From assembly GCA_041402125.1 (NCBI GenBank), contig JAWKSY010000003.1:186001-250000 (forward strand): a stretch of 64,000 nt of DNA. The letters run 5' to 3'. The translations under genes and the position numbers were made by a program. This document shows, one piece after another, positions 16,257 to 24,981 of this stretch. The notes under the pieces are model-generated. The model made no database searches, was not told the origin of the DNA, and saw nothing but the letters and a program-made list of their open reading frames with translations. How positions within the stretch are numbered: position 1 is the first letter of the stretch; each line of letters opens with the position of its first letter. This stretch comes from JAWKSY01 sp041402125 (GTDB lineage: Bacteria; Planctomycetota; GCA-002687715; DRQF01).

Positions 16257-19200
16257 CGCTCGACATTTTCTCGAGTCGGACCTCGACCGCGGCTCGGGCC
16301 CCCGCCTCCACGCTCCCCTCGACCGTCTTCGGACGGAAGCCGGGTTGCCGCACGTCGATACGATACGCCCCGGCGGGGAATCGGGAAAACACCAGGCTCC
16401 CGGCGCCGTCGGTCCGGGACGGGATCTCGCCCTCGATCCGCCCCGCCCCGTCGAAGAGCGCGAGGGCCGGATTCTCCCCCGTCGCGACGACCTTGGCCCC
16501 CGGAAAGGGCTTGCCGAGGTGGTCGAGGACCGTGACCTCGAGGACGGCGGGCTCGCCGAAGACGCCGTCGACGATCGGACGCCCGCCGACGGGCACGTCG
16601 ACCTCCCCGAGGAAGCGGGGCGGGTGTCGATGCCCCTGCCCGATCACGGCGTAGGTTCCGGGAGCGAGCCCGCGGATCTCCGCGAATCCCTCCCCGTCGG
16701 CCCAGTGGATCCGATCGTCCTGGATCTCGGTGTCCCGCTCGTCGAACAGGAGGACGCGCCCCCCCGGGATGGGACGGCCCTCGAGATCGCGCAGGGTGAC
16801 TCCGAGCGCGCCGGGGGCGCTCAGACGGACCTCGGCGCGCTCCACCCGGACGCTGCTCGCCACCGCCACGTCGTGGACGACGCCGAATCCGAGGTCCTGG
16901 CCGCGGACCTTCACGTCGTAGTGGCCGAGCGGCACCGCGGCGAAGATCGCGGTGCCCGATCGGTCGGTCCGCGCCTCCGCCACGACCGCGTGCTCGCGTC
17001 GGTACTGAGATCCGGTCATCAGGCCGCGCCAGGCCGCCGCATGGAGACGGACGACGGCACCCTCGACGAAGCCGTCGCCGACGAGCTTCTGCACGACGAC
17101 CTCGAGGCGCCCCGTCGCGACCCTCAGGTCGGGCCGCTCGCGCCGACGCGCCGATCCCGAGAAGGGGATGCGGTGGCGGTAGAGGACGCCGAGATCGTCC
17201 TCCCACTCGAAGTGCAGGGCCCACTCGCCGCCGTCGACGCCGGGATCCCGCAGCCGCCCCTCGGGCGTCGTCAGCCGGCGCATCTCCGCGACGCCGTACC
17301 GGTAGGCCTCGTCCTCGAGGGGGACCAGAGCGAAGGGCCAGGAGATCAGCCGACGTCCTCCGACGGTGAGGAAGCCGTCGAGGGCGCCGCCCCCCTTCGA
17401 GGGCGACCCGGCGTCGAAGCTCCAGCGGCGACGGAGGAGATCCCGGCGACCCGGCCCCATGTCCTCGCCCCCGGGCCGGAGGCCGTACTCGTCGACGACC
17501 AGCTCGCCCGGCAGCGGATGCGGCGCGGCGGCGATCGGCCGACGCGGCGCGGTGGCCGCGACGGCGCGGCGCACGAGGTCGCCGCGTCCCATCCGCCCTT
17601 CCGTCTCGGTCTCGAAGCGCCAGATCTCGGCGTCGATCGCGCCGGAGGCCGGACGTTCCGAAGCCGGGATCGGCCCCGTCTCGAGCGCGATCGCTCCCGG
17701 TTCGGCGAAGCCGAAGGGTTCGAGATGCATCTCGACGCGCGCGCCGAGGCGCCGCCCGCTCACGCGGAGCTCGCAACCTCCGGCCGGCACGCCCGCGAGA
17801 TCGAAGTTCCCGTCGGGCGCGGAGCGTCGCGCGGGACGCCGGAAGGCGAAGGGCGCCGTCGCGCGCTCTTCGAGCGGGCGGAACGCCATCGTCAACCCTC
17901 CCTCGTGCAGGAGGTCCTCGGGGGCGGCCTCGAGTCGTCCGACGACACGCGCCGACGCGGGGACGTCCACGAGCACCTCCGTCGCGGCGCCGCGGCCCAC
18001 GTCGAGTCCGACGCCGAAGGGAGGAGAGAAGACCTCGCCGTGATCGGGAGCGAAGACGTGGATGACGTAGACGCCGCGCGGAAGGTCGACCTCGAAGGAG
18101 CCGCGGGTCGGCTCGACCTCGAGACGCAAGGGCGTGAAGCCCGCCGGAGCGCCGACGGGAACCAGGAGGGCCGTGAGCGGTCGCCGGTCGGGCGCGTCGC
18201 CGCCGAGGAGGATCCGCCCCTCGAGCCGGTGTCGCGGGTAGGCGTCGAAGGTGACCGCCGGCTCGCCGGGCAAGCGGAAGCGACGCGCCCCCTCCCGCCC
18301 CTCGCCCGGCCAGGCGCCGGGCTCCTCGGTGGTGGTCGGCGGCTCGTCCCCGAAGTGGAGCGGAGTCGCGGTCCAGGCCCCGGGCGGATACTCCACGAGA
18401 TCCGGAGGAGGCGATTCCCCGTATCTCGCGACGTGGATCTCCGGGAGCTCCGGATCGTCCGGAACGAGTCGGACCGCGCGGTCGGCCGGAATCGTCATCG
18501 GGGCGGCGAAGGACTCGGGAAGGCGCCAGATCAGGTTGCCGAAGTTCTCCCCCTCCCCGAGGGAGAAGGCCTCCGAGAGGAAGGGAGCGCGGTCGCGCGC
18601 CCGCGTCATCACCCGATAGCGGCCGGGCGGCAGCCCGTCGAATCGATAGACGCCCTCGCGATCGGTCAGCACGTGCGCCACCACGGGCGCGGCGCGGCGG
18701 GTCGCGAGTCCGGGATCGTAGAGGGCCGCGTAGCCGAGCTTGACGTCCACGATGAAGACGTCGATGCCGGCGATCGGTCGGCCCCGGAAGTCGTCGATCC
18801 TACCCTTGCCTCGCGCCCCGGGACGGCAGGACAGGATCGCCTCGTTGTGCGCCCCCGCGGTGACGCGCTCGCTCTCGCCGACGCCGCGATCCTCGTCGGA
18901 CGTGAGCGCGAAGAGGCGCACCGAACCCTCCTCGAGGACGGCGGGCGCCCGGAAGGCGCCGCTCGCGTCGCTCCGCGCGATGACGCGCAGTCCGTACGCA
19001 CGGTTCGGAGGGTCCTCGACGGCGACGTGGGCCCCTCCCTTCGGTTCGTCCCGTCCGTCGCGGATCGACCCCACGAGCGCCGCGGCGCGGACGAGCGTGA
19101 ACTCCCGGATGCGCGACGAGCCCAGGGCCTCGGCGAGGAGCACCTCGCCTTCGAGCCGCGCGTGTCCGTCGGCGACGATCTCCAGCGGCGGCGCGTCGAC

Positions 19201-20154
19201 GGGGATGCCGAGCGTGAAGCGGCCCTCGTCGTCGCTGACGACGTCTCGCGAGCCGACGCGGACGACCGCGCCCTCGATCCGGCGCCGCGTCCCCTCGGCC
19301 ACCACCCGGCCGCGCAGGACGAGGTCGTCGACGAGCGCGACCTCGCGGAAATCGTACCCCGGCACGGCCTCGACGCGGGCGCTCTGACCGCGGCTCTCGA
19401 AGCGCGCGTCGACGATCCCGGGCACGACGTGTTCGACGACGAGCTCGTGGAGGCCGCCGCCGAGTCCGCGTGCGCGGGCGCTCCGGCGGAGCGCGATCTC
19501 GCGTCCGCCCTCCGGTCTCCAGGCGCCGCCGGGAAGCCGGAGGTCGGCGATCACCGGACCGGCGGCGGTGCTGCGCGCCCGGAGCTGTAGCTTGCGCCCC
19601 TCCTCGAGCCGGATCGGAGGCAGCACCGCGTCGGCTCGTCCCATCCGCCAGAAGACGACCCGCGGCGCGACCCGGCTGAAGCCGTCGCCGATCACGAGCG
19701 CGCAGGGGCCGGGCGGCACCTGCGGCAAGATCGCGGTCCCCGGCTTGCCGAAGCGCGCATCCGCGAGGGGAGGCAGGTCGAGGTCAACCTCGTCGTCCTC
19801 GTCCTCGAGCCGGTAGAGCAGCACCGACGCCGCGCCCGGCTCGAAGCCGGCGGGAAGCCCCTCGGCCAGCCGGACCGTCAGCTTCGCGCCCTGGTCGAGG
19901 ATGAGGTCTCCGAGCAGGAGTCCCGCGCCGAAGGGGGTTTCGCGGAGCGCAAGGACGCGCGGCGCGAAGCCGGCGGCCTTGATCGTCAGCCGCGCTCCGC
20001 GCGGGAGATGCCCGGACGCGATCGAGAAGCGACCCTGCGGATCGCTCTGGGTCTCCGCCGCGAGCGCGCGGCGATCACCGCGCGGCAGGGTGAGCTCGAT
20101 GCGCGCACCGGAGACCGGCCCCATGCCGAAGGCGCTCAGGAGGCGACCCTGCAC
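16231..20154 (-). CDS. Giant secreted protein with carboxypeptidase-regulatory-like repeats
   Basis: About 1307 residues built of repeated beta-sandwich modules of the carboxypeptidase-regulatory type. Typical phrases recur: GRVVAEGTRRRIEGAVVRVG, DEGRFTLGIP, DREGVYRFDGLPPGRYRV, LEGRPIPGGRVLLFDE and, at the end, LDHLGKPFPGAKVVATG with FPAGAYRIDVRQPGF. Such proteins lie at the cell surface in planctomycetes and related bacteria; no catalytic residues were seen. The frame starts at GTG 20154 inside the first module; the signal peptide is in another frame just upstream (20136-20255), so a single frameshift probably separates them. The sigma-factor gene overlaps its end, so the pair may be one surface-protein regulon unit. 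Confidence 0.8.
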   Translation of the reverse strand: MQGRLLSAFGMGPVSGARIELTLPRGDRRALAAETQSDPQGRFSIASGHLPRGARLTIKAAGFAPRVLALRETPFGAGLLLGDLILDQGAKLTVRLAEGLPAGFEPGAASVLLYRLEDEDDEVDLDLPPLADARFGKPGTAILPQVPPGPCALVIGDGFSRVAPRVVFWRMGRADAVLPPIRLEEGRKLQLRARSTAAGPVIADLRLPGGAWRPEGGREIALRRSARARGLGGGLHELVVEHVVPGIVDARFESRGQSARVEAVPGYDFREVALVDDLVLRGRVVAEGTRRRIEGAVVRVGSRDVVSDDEGRFTLGIPVDAPPLEIVADGHARLEGEVLLAEALGSSRIREFTLVRAAALVGSIRDGRDEPKGGAHVAVEDPPNRAYGLRVIARSDASGAFRAPAVLEEGSVRLFALTSDEDRGVGESERVTAGAHNEAILSCRPGARGKGRIDDFRGRPIAGIDVFIVDVKLGYAALYDPGLATRRAAPVVAHVLTDREGVYRFDGLPPGRYRVMTRARDRAPFLSEAFSLGEGENFGNLIWRLPESFAAPMTIPADRAVRLVPDDPELPEIHVARYGESPPPDLVEYPPGAWTATPLHFGDEPPTTTEEPGAWPGEGREGARRFRLPGEPAVTFDAYPRHRLEGRILLGGDAPDRRPLTALLVPVGAPAGFTPLRLEVEPTRGSFEVDLPRGVYVIHVFAPDHGEVFSPPFGVGLDVGRGAATEVLVDVPASARVVGRLEAAPEDLLHEGGLTMAFRPLEERATAPFAFRRPARRSAPDGNFDLAGVPAGGCELRVSGRRLGARVEMHLEPFGFAEPGAIALETGPIPASERPASGAIDAEIWRFETETEGRMGRGDLVRRAVAATAPRRPIAAAPHPLPGELVVDEYGLRPGGEDMGPGRRDLLRRRWSFDAGSPSKGGGALDGFLTVGGRRLISWPFALVPLEDEAYRYGVAEMRRLTTPEGRLRDPGVDGGEWALHFEWEDDLGVLYRHRIPFSGSARRRERPDLRVATGRLEVVVQKLVGDGFVEGAVVRLHAAAWRGLMTGSQYRREHAVVAEARTDRSGTAIFAAVPLGHYDVKVRGQDLGFGVVHDVAVASSVRVERAEVRLSAPGALGVTLRDLEGRPIPGGRVLLFDERDTEIQDDRIHWADGEGFAEIRGLAPGTYAVIGQGHRHPPRFLGEVDVPVGGRPIVDGVFGEPAVLEVTVLDHLGKPFPGAKVVATGENPALALFDGAGRIEGEIPSRTDGAGSLVFSRFPAGAYRIDVRQPGFRPKTVEGSVEAGARAAVEVRLEKMSSDERTAGER

Positions 20155-20255
20155 GTGGCCGGCGGTCCGGTCGGAGGCGCCGCCTGGGCGGACAGGGACG
20201 GAGCCAGGACGGCGAGGACCAGGCCGAGAACGACGAAGACGATCGGTGACCTCAT
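20136..20255 (-). other. Signal-peptide fragment belonging to the giant secreted protein
   Basis: ATG 20255 lies one base after the thiL stop (TGACATG) and encodes a textbook signal peptide: MRSPIVFVVLGLVLAVLAPS, then LSAQAAPPTG. The frame ends after 39 residues, but in the adjacent frame the sequence continues as TAGHVQGRLLSAFG, the natural opening of the first repeat of the next gene. This is the true 5' end of 16231-20154, displaced by an indel near 20150-20170. Confidence 0.65.
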
Positions 20256-20256
20256 G

Positions 20257-21189
20257 TCAGCTCCGATGGCGGTAGCCGCCGGCGTCCAGGCGCTCGCGGC
20301 GTCCCGCGTGCTCCAGGAAGAGACCCGGCTCCTCGATCATCCGTCCTAGGACGCGAACCGGGGCCGGCGCCTTCCATCCGTTCTCCAGGGATTCTCGATT
20401 CGCGGCGGGCCAGGTGAAGAGGAGTTCGAAGTCCTCCCCGTCGTGGAGCGCGTGGTCGAGGGGATCGCGGCCGCTGCGCGCGGCGTGATGGCGTGCGTCC
20501 GCGTGGATCGGGATCGCGGCCGACTCGAGCACCGCCCCGACGCCGGAGGCGCGGGCGAGATTGTCGGTGTCCCGCGCGAGGCCGTCGCTGACGTCGGTCG
20601 CCGCCGTGGGCGGTCCGAGCCGGGCGAGCTCACGAGACTCCTCGAGGCGCGGCGTGAAGGCGGCGTGACGGCCGAGGATGGAGCCGCCGAAGGCGCCGGT
20701 CGCGCAGAGGAGATCGCCGGGCGCGGCACCGGAGCGCCGGAACACCGGACCGCGCGCGGCCCCGATCACGGTGCCGGAAAGCGTCAGGGGGCCGGGACCG
20801 ACGACGGTGTCGCCGCCGGCGAGCGCCATCCCGAAGGCGCGGCACTCCGCGGCGACGATCTCCATCACCCGATCCGCCACCTCCGCCCCACCCCGCGGCA
20901 GGCCGAGACCGAGCAGGAACAAGCGCGGCTCGGCTCCCATCGCCGCGAGATCCGAGACGTTCGCCCGGACGACCTTGCGCGCCAGCTCCTCCACCGCGAA
21001 GGCTCCGGAGGCGTGGACGCCGTCGACGACGGTGTCGAGCGCGACGACGAGGCGGTCGCCCGCATTCCACGCCGCCACCGCGGCGTCGTCGCCGTTGGGG
21101 ACCTCGAGCCCCGCGTCACCGAGCCCGAAGGAGGCGAGACGTCTCAGCAGGTCGTACTCGTCGAAGGAACCGCTCATGGCGACGACCAT
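20257..21189 (-). CDS. thiL: Thiamine-monophosphate kinase
   Basis: Protein of 310 residues of the ThiL/PurM fold. Visible landmarks are FDEYDLLRRL at the N-terminus, the ATP/Mg motif GDDAAV (33-38), LVVALDTVVDGVHASG, ANVSDLAAMGAEP, GGDTVVGPG, DVSDGLARDTDNLARAS and HDGEDFELLF near the C-terminus. It phosphorylates thiamine monophosphate to the diphosphate cofactor. Two nearby ATGs (21189, 21177) are possible starts; the second gives the usual MSGSFDEYDL opening. Downstream comes the giant secreted protein, one base after its stop. thiE lies two genes upstream on the same strand and thiD at 55589. Confidence 0.93.
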   Translation of the reverse strand: MVVAMSGSFDEYDLLRRLASFGLGDAGLEVPNGDDAAVAAWNAGDRLVVALDTVVDGVHASGAFAVEELARKVVRANVSDLAAMGAEPRLFLLGLGLPRGGAEVADRVMEIVAAECRAFGMALAGGDTVVGPGPLTLSGTVIGAARGPVFRRSGAAPGDLLCATGAFGGSILGRHAAFTPRLEESRELARLGPPTAATDVSDGLARDTDNLARASGVGAVLESAAIPIHADARHHAARSGRDPLDHALHDGEDFELLFTWPAANRESLENGWKAPAPVRVLGRMIEEPGLFLEHAGRRERLDAGGYRHRS

Positions 21190-21228
21190 ACCACGGCGCC
21201 CGCCCGCCTCGCCGGGCCCCGGGTCGGA

Positions 21229-21756
21229 TCAGAAGAACTCGAGCGGGACGACGATCTTCTTGGCGATCGAGGACCGGGGGATCAGCCCGAGGCGTCGGCT
21301 GTCGGGGAAGGCGCTGCCCCCCGCGATGATCCGGTCGCCGTGCAGGATGAGGTAGTGCCCCTCGGGAATGACGCCCGAGGCGAGCTTCTGTCCCGGCGGC
21401 AGCTCGAGGGTCTCGCGACGCCCGCCGACGACGAGGACGCCCAGCTCACCCTCGTCCACGCTGACCTCGAGGGCCTCGCCGGGAAGCCCGGCGATCTCGC
21501 CGTAGCAGAGGGCATCGCCTCCGGCGGGCGCCCGGTAGATGACGACGCTCCCGACGCCGAGCACGGTGTCATCGTGCAGGTCCATCGTCACGACCCGCGC
21601 GCCGGGCGGCATCCGCTGCGGCGAGAGGTGCGGGAAGTTCGAGGGGATCGACTCGAGGTCGTAGCGCCACACGAGGAAGAGCGCGCCGAGCAGCGCGGCC
21701 GTGTAGCACACGCGCTTGATCCACCGCTGCAGGGTGCCGATCTCACGGGCCTTCAT
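21229..21756 (-). CDS. S26 signal-peptidase-fold protein lacking catalytic Ser and Lys
   Basis: Protein of 175 residues with one N-terminal membrane helix (CYTAALLGALFLVWRY) and the later S26 boxes: GLPGEALEV, IPEGHYLILHGDR and DSRRLGLIPRSSI followed by KKIVVPL. In active type I signal peptidases the serine lies in SMxP and the general-base lysine in KRxxGLPGD. Here the corresponding segments read QRMPPG (Ser replaced by Arg) and YGEIAGLPGE (Lys absent). The fold is kept but the dyad is gone, so it is probably not a peptidase. The ATG forms an ATGA overlap with the stop of the thiE-like frame. Confidence 0.75.
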   Translation of the reverse strand: MKAREIGTLQRWIKRVCYTAALLGALFLVWRYDLESIPSNFPHLSPQRMPPGARVVTMDLHDDTVLGVGSVVIYRAPAGGDALCYGEIAGLPGEALEVSVDEGELGVLVVGGRRETLELPPGQKLASGVIPEGHYLILHGDRIIAGGSAFPDSRRLGLIPRSSIAKKIVVPLEFF

Positions 21757-22385
21757 GGTGGTCCTCCTCGCCTCGTCCTCGCGATCCCACGGGCCGCGCG
21801 CCGGGATACCAGGCGCGGATCGAGGCCACGCCGATCGCCCCCGCGCCCCGCGCGCGCTCGGCGTCCTCGGGCAAGAGAACCTCCGATCGCCACGACCGGA
21901 ACGTCGACGGCGCGCGAGAGTTCGCCTACCGCCTCCCAACCCAGCGGAGAGACGAGCCCTTCCTTCGAGGGCGTCGCCCGCACCGGGCCCAGCACGAGGA
22001 AGTCGTAGCCCTCCCGGGCGCGGCCGAGCCCCTCCTCGACCCCGTGCACCGAACGCCCGATCGGGATCGCCTCGCCGAGACGCGCGCGCAGGGCGCCGAG
22101 GTCCGGGGACCGGAAGGTCGCCCAGAACGCGTCCGGCCGCAGCGCGTCCGCCGCCTCGAGGCGCTCGTTGAGGATGAACCAGGCGCCCCGCGCCGCCGCG
22201 ACCGAGCGGAGCGCGGTCGCGCGCCGGACGAAGGCCGGGTCGTCCAGGCTCTTCTCGCGGAAGACGATCCCCGTCGCCCCGGCGAGGAGCGCCGCCTCGG
22301 TCTCCGCGACGAGACGCGCGTCATCGCCGGGTCCGCGGTCCGGGGTGACCGCGAGTCGGGCCAGTGCCTCCGTCCGATCAGGCAT
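21753..22385 (-). CDS. thiE: Thiamine-phosphate synthase (ThiE/TenI-like), frameshifted near the 3' end
   Basis: About 210 residues of TIM-barrel type. Landmarks are GIVFREKSLDD (the REK of the pyrophosphate site), FILNERLEAADAL, IGRSVHG and the phosphate-binding GPVRATPSKEG followed by VPVVAIGG. The family joins HMP-diphosphate and thiazole-phosphate. The usual GVHLGQ is replaced by FWATFR, so it is a divergent member. After IGG the reading frame turns Arg/Gly rich, whereas the next frame continues LLPEDAERARGAGAIGVASI then RAWYPG, the normal C-terminus. A one- or two-base indel near 21885-21900 is likely. The start overlaps the ddl stop. Confidence 0.75.
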   Translation of the reverse strand: MPDRTEALARLAVTPDRGPGDDARLVAETEAALLAGATGIVFREKSLDDPAFVRRATALRSVAAARGAWFILNERLEAADALRPDAFWATFRSPDLGALRARLGEAIPIGRSVHGVEEGLGRAREGYDFLVLGPVRATPSKEGLVSPLGWEAVGELSRAVDVPVVAIGGSLARGRRARAGRGGDRRGLDPRLVSRRAARGIARTRRGGPP

Positions 22386-23478
22386 GCGCGGCCCGTTCGC
22401 CCTCGTCGCGGTGCCAGGGTCGACCGCGGTGCAGCGCTCCCGCGATGAGCCGGTCGATCAGGCCCGAGAAGCCGATCCCGGCGGCCGCCGCGGCCTTCGG
22501 CGCGAGCGACGCCCGGGTGAGGCCGGGGATGGTGTTGGTCTCGAGGACGCGGAGCCCCTCCGGCCCCAGGATCGCGTCGGTGCGGGAGATGCCGTGGCAG
22601 CCGAGGAGTCGGTGGACCCGGACCGCGAGTTCCTGCATCTCGCGCGCGACGTCGGCCGGGATGCGCGCGGGAACGATCTCGTCCGCGCCTCCGTCGGCGT
22701 ACTTGGACTCGAAGTCGAACCAGCTCTCGCGGCGCGGGACGATCTCGACCACCGGCCACGCCTCGGGCGTCTCCTCGTCCGCGGTCCCGAGGACCGCGCA
22801 GGTCAGCTCGGTCCCCGCGACGAAGGCCTCCTGGAGCGCCAGCGGAGCCATCGCCGCGCAGGAGACGAGCGCCGCCTCCGCCTCCGCGGCGTCGCGGACC
22901 ATGTGCACGCCGTAGCTCGATCCCTGGTCGCAGGCCTTCACGACGGCCGGGTACCCCGTCCGGGCCGCCGCCCGACGGGCCGCCGCGGCCGCATCGCGAC
23001 GCACCTCGTCCGCGGTGAGCAGGGTCCACTCGGGCGTCGGGATGCCCGCGTGGTCCGCGAGCGACTTGAAGGCGACCTTGTCGAGGGCGAGGAGACTCGC
23101 GCGCGGTCCGGAGCTCGTGTGCGGCAGGCCCGCCCACTCGAGCCAGGCCTGCAGGCTGCCGTCCTCTCCGGGCGAGCCGTGCAGCGCCACGAAGACGACG
23201 TCGGTGCCGAGGTCGGCGAGGAGGCGCGTTCCCTCGAGGAGCGAGCCGCGCGAGAGCAGGAAGGGCGAGTCGTCGGGGAGTTCCGGGGCGCGCAGCAGAC
23301 GTTCGAGCTCGACCTCGTCGGCCGGCGTGCGGCCGACGCGCAGCTCGGCGCCGGCGTCGAGCACGACCGGGAACGCCCGCCGGCCCCGCGCGACGAGGTC
23401 GCGCAGCACCTCGGCTCCGGTCAGCAGAGAGATCGAACGCTCGAGCGAAGGCCCGCCCATCAAGACCGCGATCTTCAT
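22378..23478 (-). CDS. ddl: D-alanine--D-alanine ligase
   Basis: ATP-grasp enzyme of 366 residues that makes the D-Ala-D-Ala end of peptidoglycan. It opens MKIAVLMGGPSLERSIS, the family hallmark, then has VVFVALHGSPGEDGSLQAWL, GLPHTSSGPRASLLALDKVA, the ATP-grasp strand TGYPAVVKACDQGSSYGVHM and the C-terminal metal site ISRTDAILGPEGLRVLETNT then PGLT. The ATG at 23478 is preceded by a purine-rich GGGGAGGGG ribosome site. It is followed, with an 8-nt overlap, by the thiE-like gene. Confidence 0.93.
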   Translation of the reverse strand: MKIAVLMGGPSLERSISLLTGAEVLRDLVARGRRAFPVVLDAGAELRVGRTPADEVELERLLRAPELPDDSPFLLSRGSLLEGTRLLADLGTDVVFVALHGSPGEDGSLQAWLEWAGLPHTSSGPRASLLALDKVAFKSLADHAGIPTPEWTLLTADEVRRDAAAAARRAAARTGYPAVVKACDQGSSYGVHMVRDAAEAEAALVSCAAMAPLALQEAFVAGTELTCAVLGTADEETPEAWPVVEIVPRRESWFDFESKYADGGADEIVPARIPADVAREMQELAVRVHRLLGCHGISRTDAILGPEGLRVLETNTIPGLTRASLAPKAAAAAGIGFSGLIDRLIAGALHRGRPWHRDEGERAAHA

Positions 23479-23582
23479 CGCACCCCTCCCCTCATCGGGG
23501 GTCGCCGCCGCGGTGCGCGCCCTCCGCGCCCGCGACCGCCGCGAGTGTATCAGGTCGCCGGGGCGTGAGGCTCCGGAGACCT

Positions 23583-24977
23583 TCAGATCAGGATCGGACC
23601 CGAGGGATCGATCGCGGCGAGATCCTCGTCGGAGAGATCCGCCGCCTCGAGCGCGCGGAGCGGCGAGATCTCGATCTCGTGACGGGGCGCGCCCTCGGCG
23701 TCGCGCGGAACGGCGACTCCGCGGGCCTCGAGCCAGTCCGCGAAGAGCTGCGACTGGGCGCGACGCGACGAAGCGGGCGAATCCTCGCCCTCCGCGTTCT
23801 TGATCGGCGCGAACTCGCGGCGACGATCGACGGAGAGGACGACCGAGTTCTCGCACCGCGCCAGGGCGTCGAAGACGAAGGTCTCGAACTTGAAGCCGGT
23901 GACCTCGCGGACCTCGCCCTCCGCGGGATGCCAGGCCGGGATCCGCTTGCGGGCGACGTGGTACGGCAGGTCGAGCCCCTCCGCGGTCAGCGAGGCGACG
24001 AAGTCGCGTCGCAGCGCGTGGACCGCGATGTTCCCGGCCGAGAAGCGCAGGCCTCCGCTCTCGTCGCGCGCCCGGAGCTCGTCCTCGCCGAGATCCGAGT
24101 ACTCGATCACGCCGTAGCGGCCGTCGATGAGCCCGACGACGCCGACCTTCTCGCTCCAGTCGCGCTTCGGCACGACCTTGGTCGACATCTCCGCCCCGCG
24201 GGCGGCGTGATAGCCGAGGAAGATCGGATCGGCGACGACGACCAGGGGGTTGTCGACCTGGAAGTAGAAGATCTCGTCGATCCCCGCCGCCTCCATGCGC
24301 GCGAGCGCGCCGCTGCGCGCGAGCGCCAGGAGCGAGCCTCCGTGGCCGTTCGGGCTGCGGAACAGCTCCCCCGGACCGGCGAGAAGGATGCGTCCCTCCT
24401 CGTCGAGCGCCGGCAGCATGTCCTGGGCGAAGAAGTGCACCTGATCGGGATCGAGACCGAACCAGTCGGCCTCGCGGAAGGCCGCGCGCGTCTCGGCGTC
24501 GTTCGCCTCGCTGGTCATCAGGAACCAGGGCAGCGGCCGACCGTAGCGGCGCCCGACCGCCGCCACCTTCTCCGCGAAGACGCGGAAGAGCGACTTCCCC
24601 GTGATCGGCGTCGCCGCGAAGAGACCCTTCGGTCCCTCGAAGCCGAGACGCGAACCCTGGCCGCCCGCGACGGTGAACGCGGCGACCCGGCCCTCTCGGA
24701 GCAGGGCCTCGCCCCGCTCGCGGGCCGCGGCGTCTCCGGCGGGGTCGACCCCAACTTCGATCCGCGGCGCGGGCGCGAGCGCCGCCGCGGCGCCGCCCGC
24801 CGAGGCGCCCGTGAGCGCCTTCAGCTCGTCGAGCAGGTCCCAGTCGAGCGCCGCGAGCTCCGCCGCGAAGGAGCGACGGCGCGCCGCGTCGAGCGCGTCC
24901 AGGCCGGCGAGGAGGTGCCCCTGGCCCCGTCGCTCCAGCTCGCGCCCGAGCTCGTCCCAGTTCGGCTCCTCGCTCAC
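23583..24977 (-). CDS. UDP-sugar pyrophosphorylase (UDPGP/UAP1-like family)
   Basis: Protein of 464 residues with the nucleotidyl-transfer motif AGGQGSRLGFEGPKGLF (about 99-115), then FLMTSEAND, FFAQDMLPALDEEG, GNGGS-like PNGHGGSLLAL and the metal/nucleotide strand YFQVDNPLVVVADPIF. This is the mostly eukaryotic type of UDP-N-acetylglucosamine/glucose pyrophosphorylase, not bacterial GalU or GlmU. It turns UTP plus a sugar phosphate into a UDP-sugar; which sugar is not clear. It follows fabF by 4 bp and precedes ddl by about 100 bp, placing a cell-wall precursor enzyme at the end of the fatty-acid operon. Confidence 0.88.
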   Translation of the reverse strand: MSEEPNWDELGRELERRGQGHLLAGLDALDAARRRSFAAELAALDWDLLDELKALTGASAGGAAAALAPAPRIEVGVDPAGDAAARERGEALLREGRVAAFTVAGGQGSRLGFEGPKGLFAATPITGKSLFRVFAEKVAAVGRRYGRPLPWFLMTSEANDAETRAAFREADWFGLDPDQVHFFAQDMLPALDEEGRILLAGPGELFRSPNGHGGSLLALARSGALARMEAAGIDEIFYFQVDNPLVVVADPIFLGYHAARGAEMSTKVVPKRDWSEKVGVVGLIDGRYGVIEYSDLGEDELRARDESGGLRFSAGNIAVHALRRDFVASLTAEGLDLPYHVARKRIPAWHPAEGEVREVTGFKFETFVFDALARCENSVVLSVDRRREFAPIKNAEGEDSPASSRRAQSQLFADWLEARGVAVPRDAEGAPRHEIEISPLRALEAADLSDEDLAAIDPSGPILI

Positions 24978-24981
24978 CGGA

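Noticed and set aside
16171..19590. 1139-codon frame on the plus strand
   Set aside because: It is antisense to the giant secreted protein; composition is Arg/Gly/Asp shadow sequence of GC-rich codons, without domains or a ribosome site.
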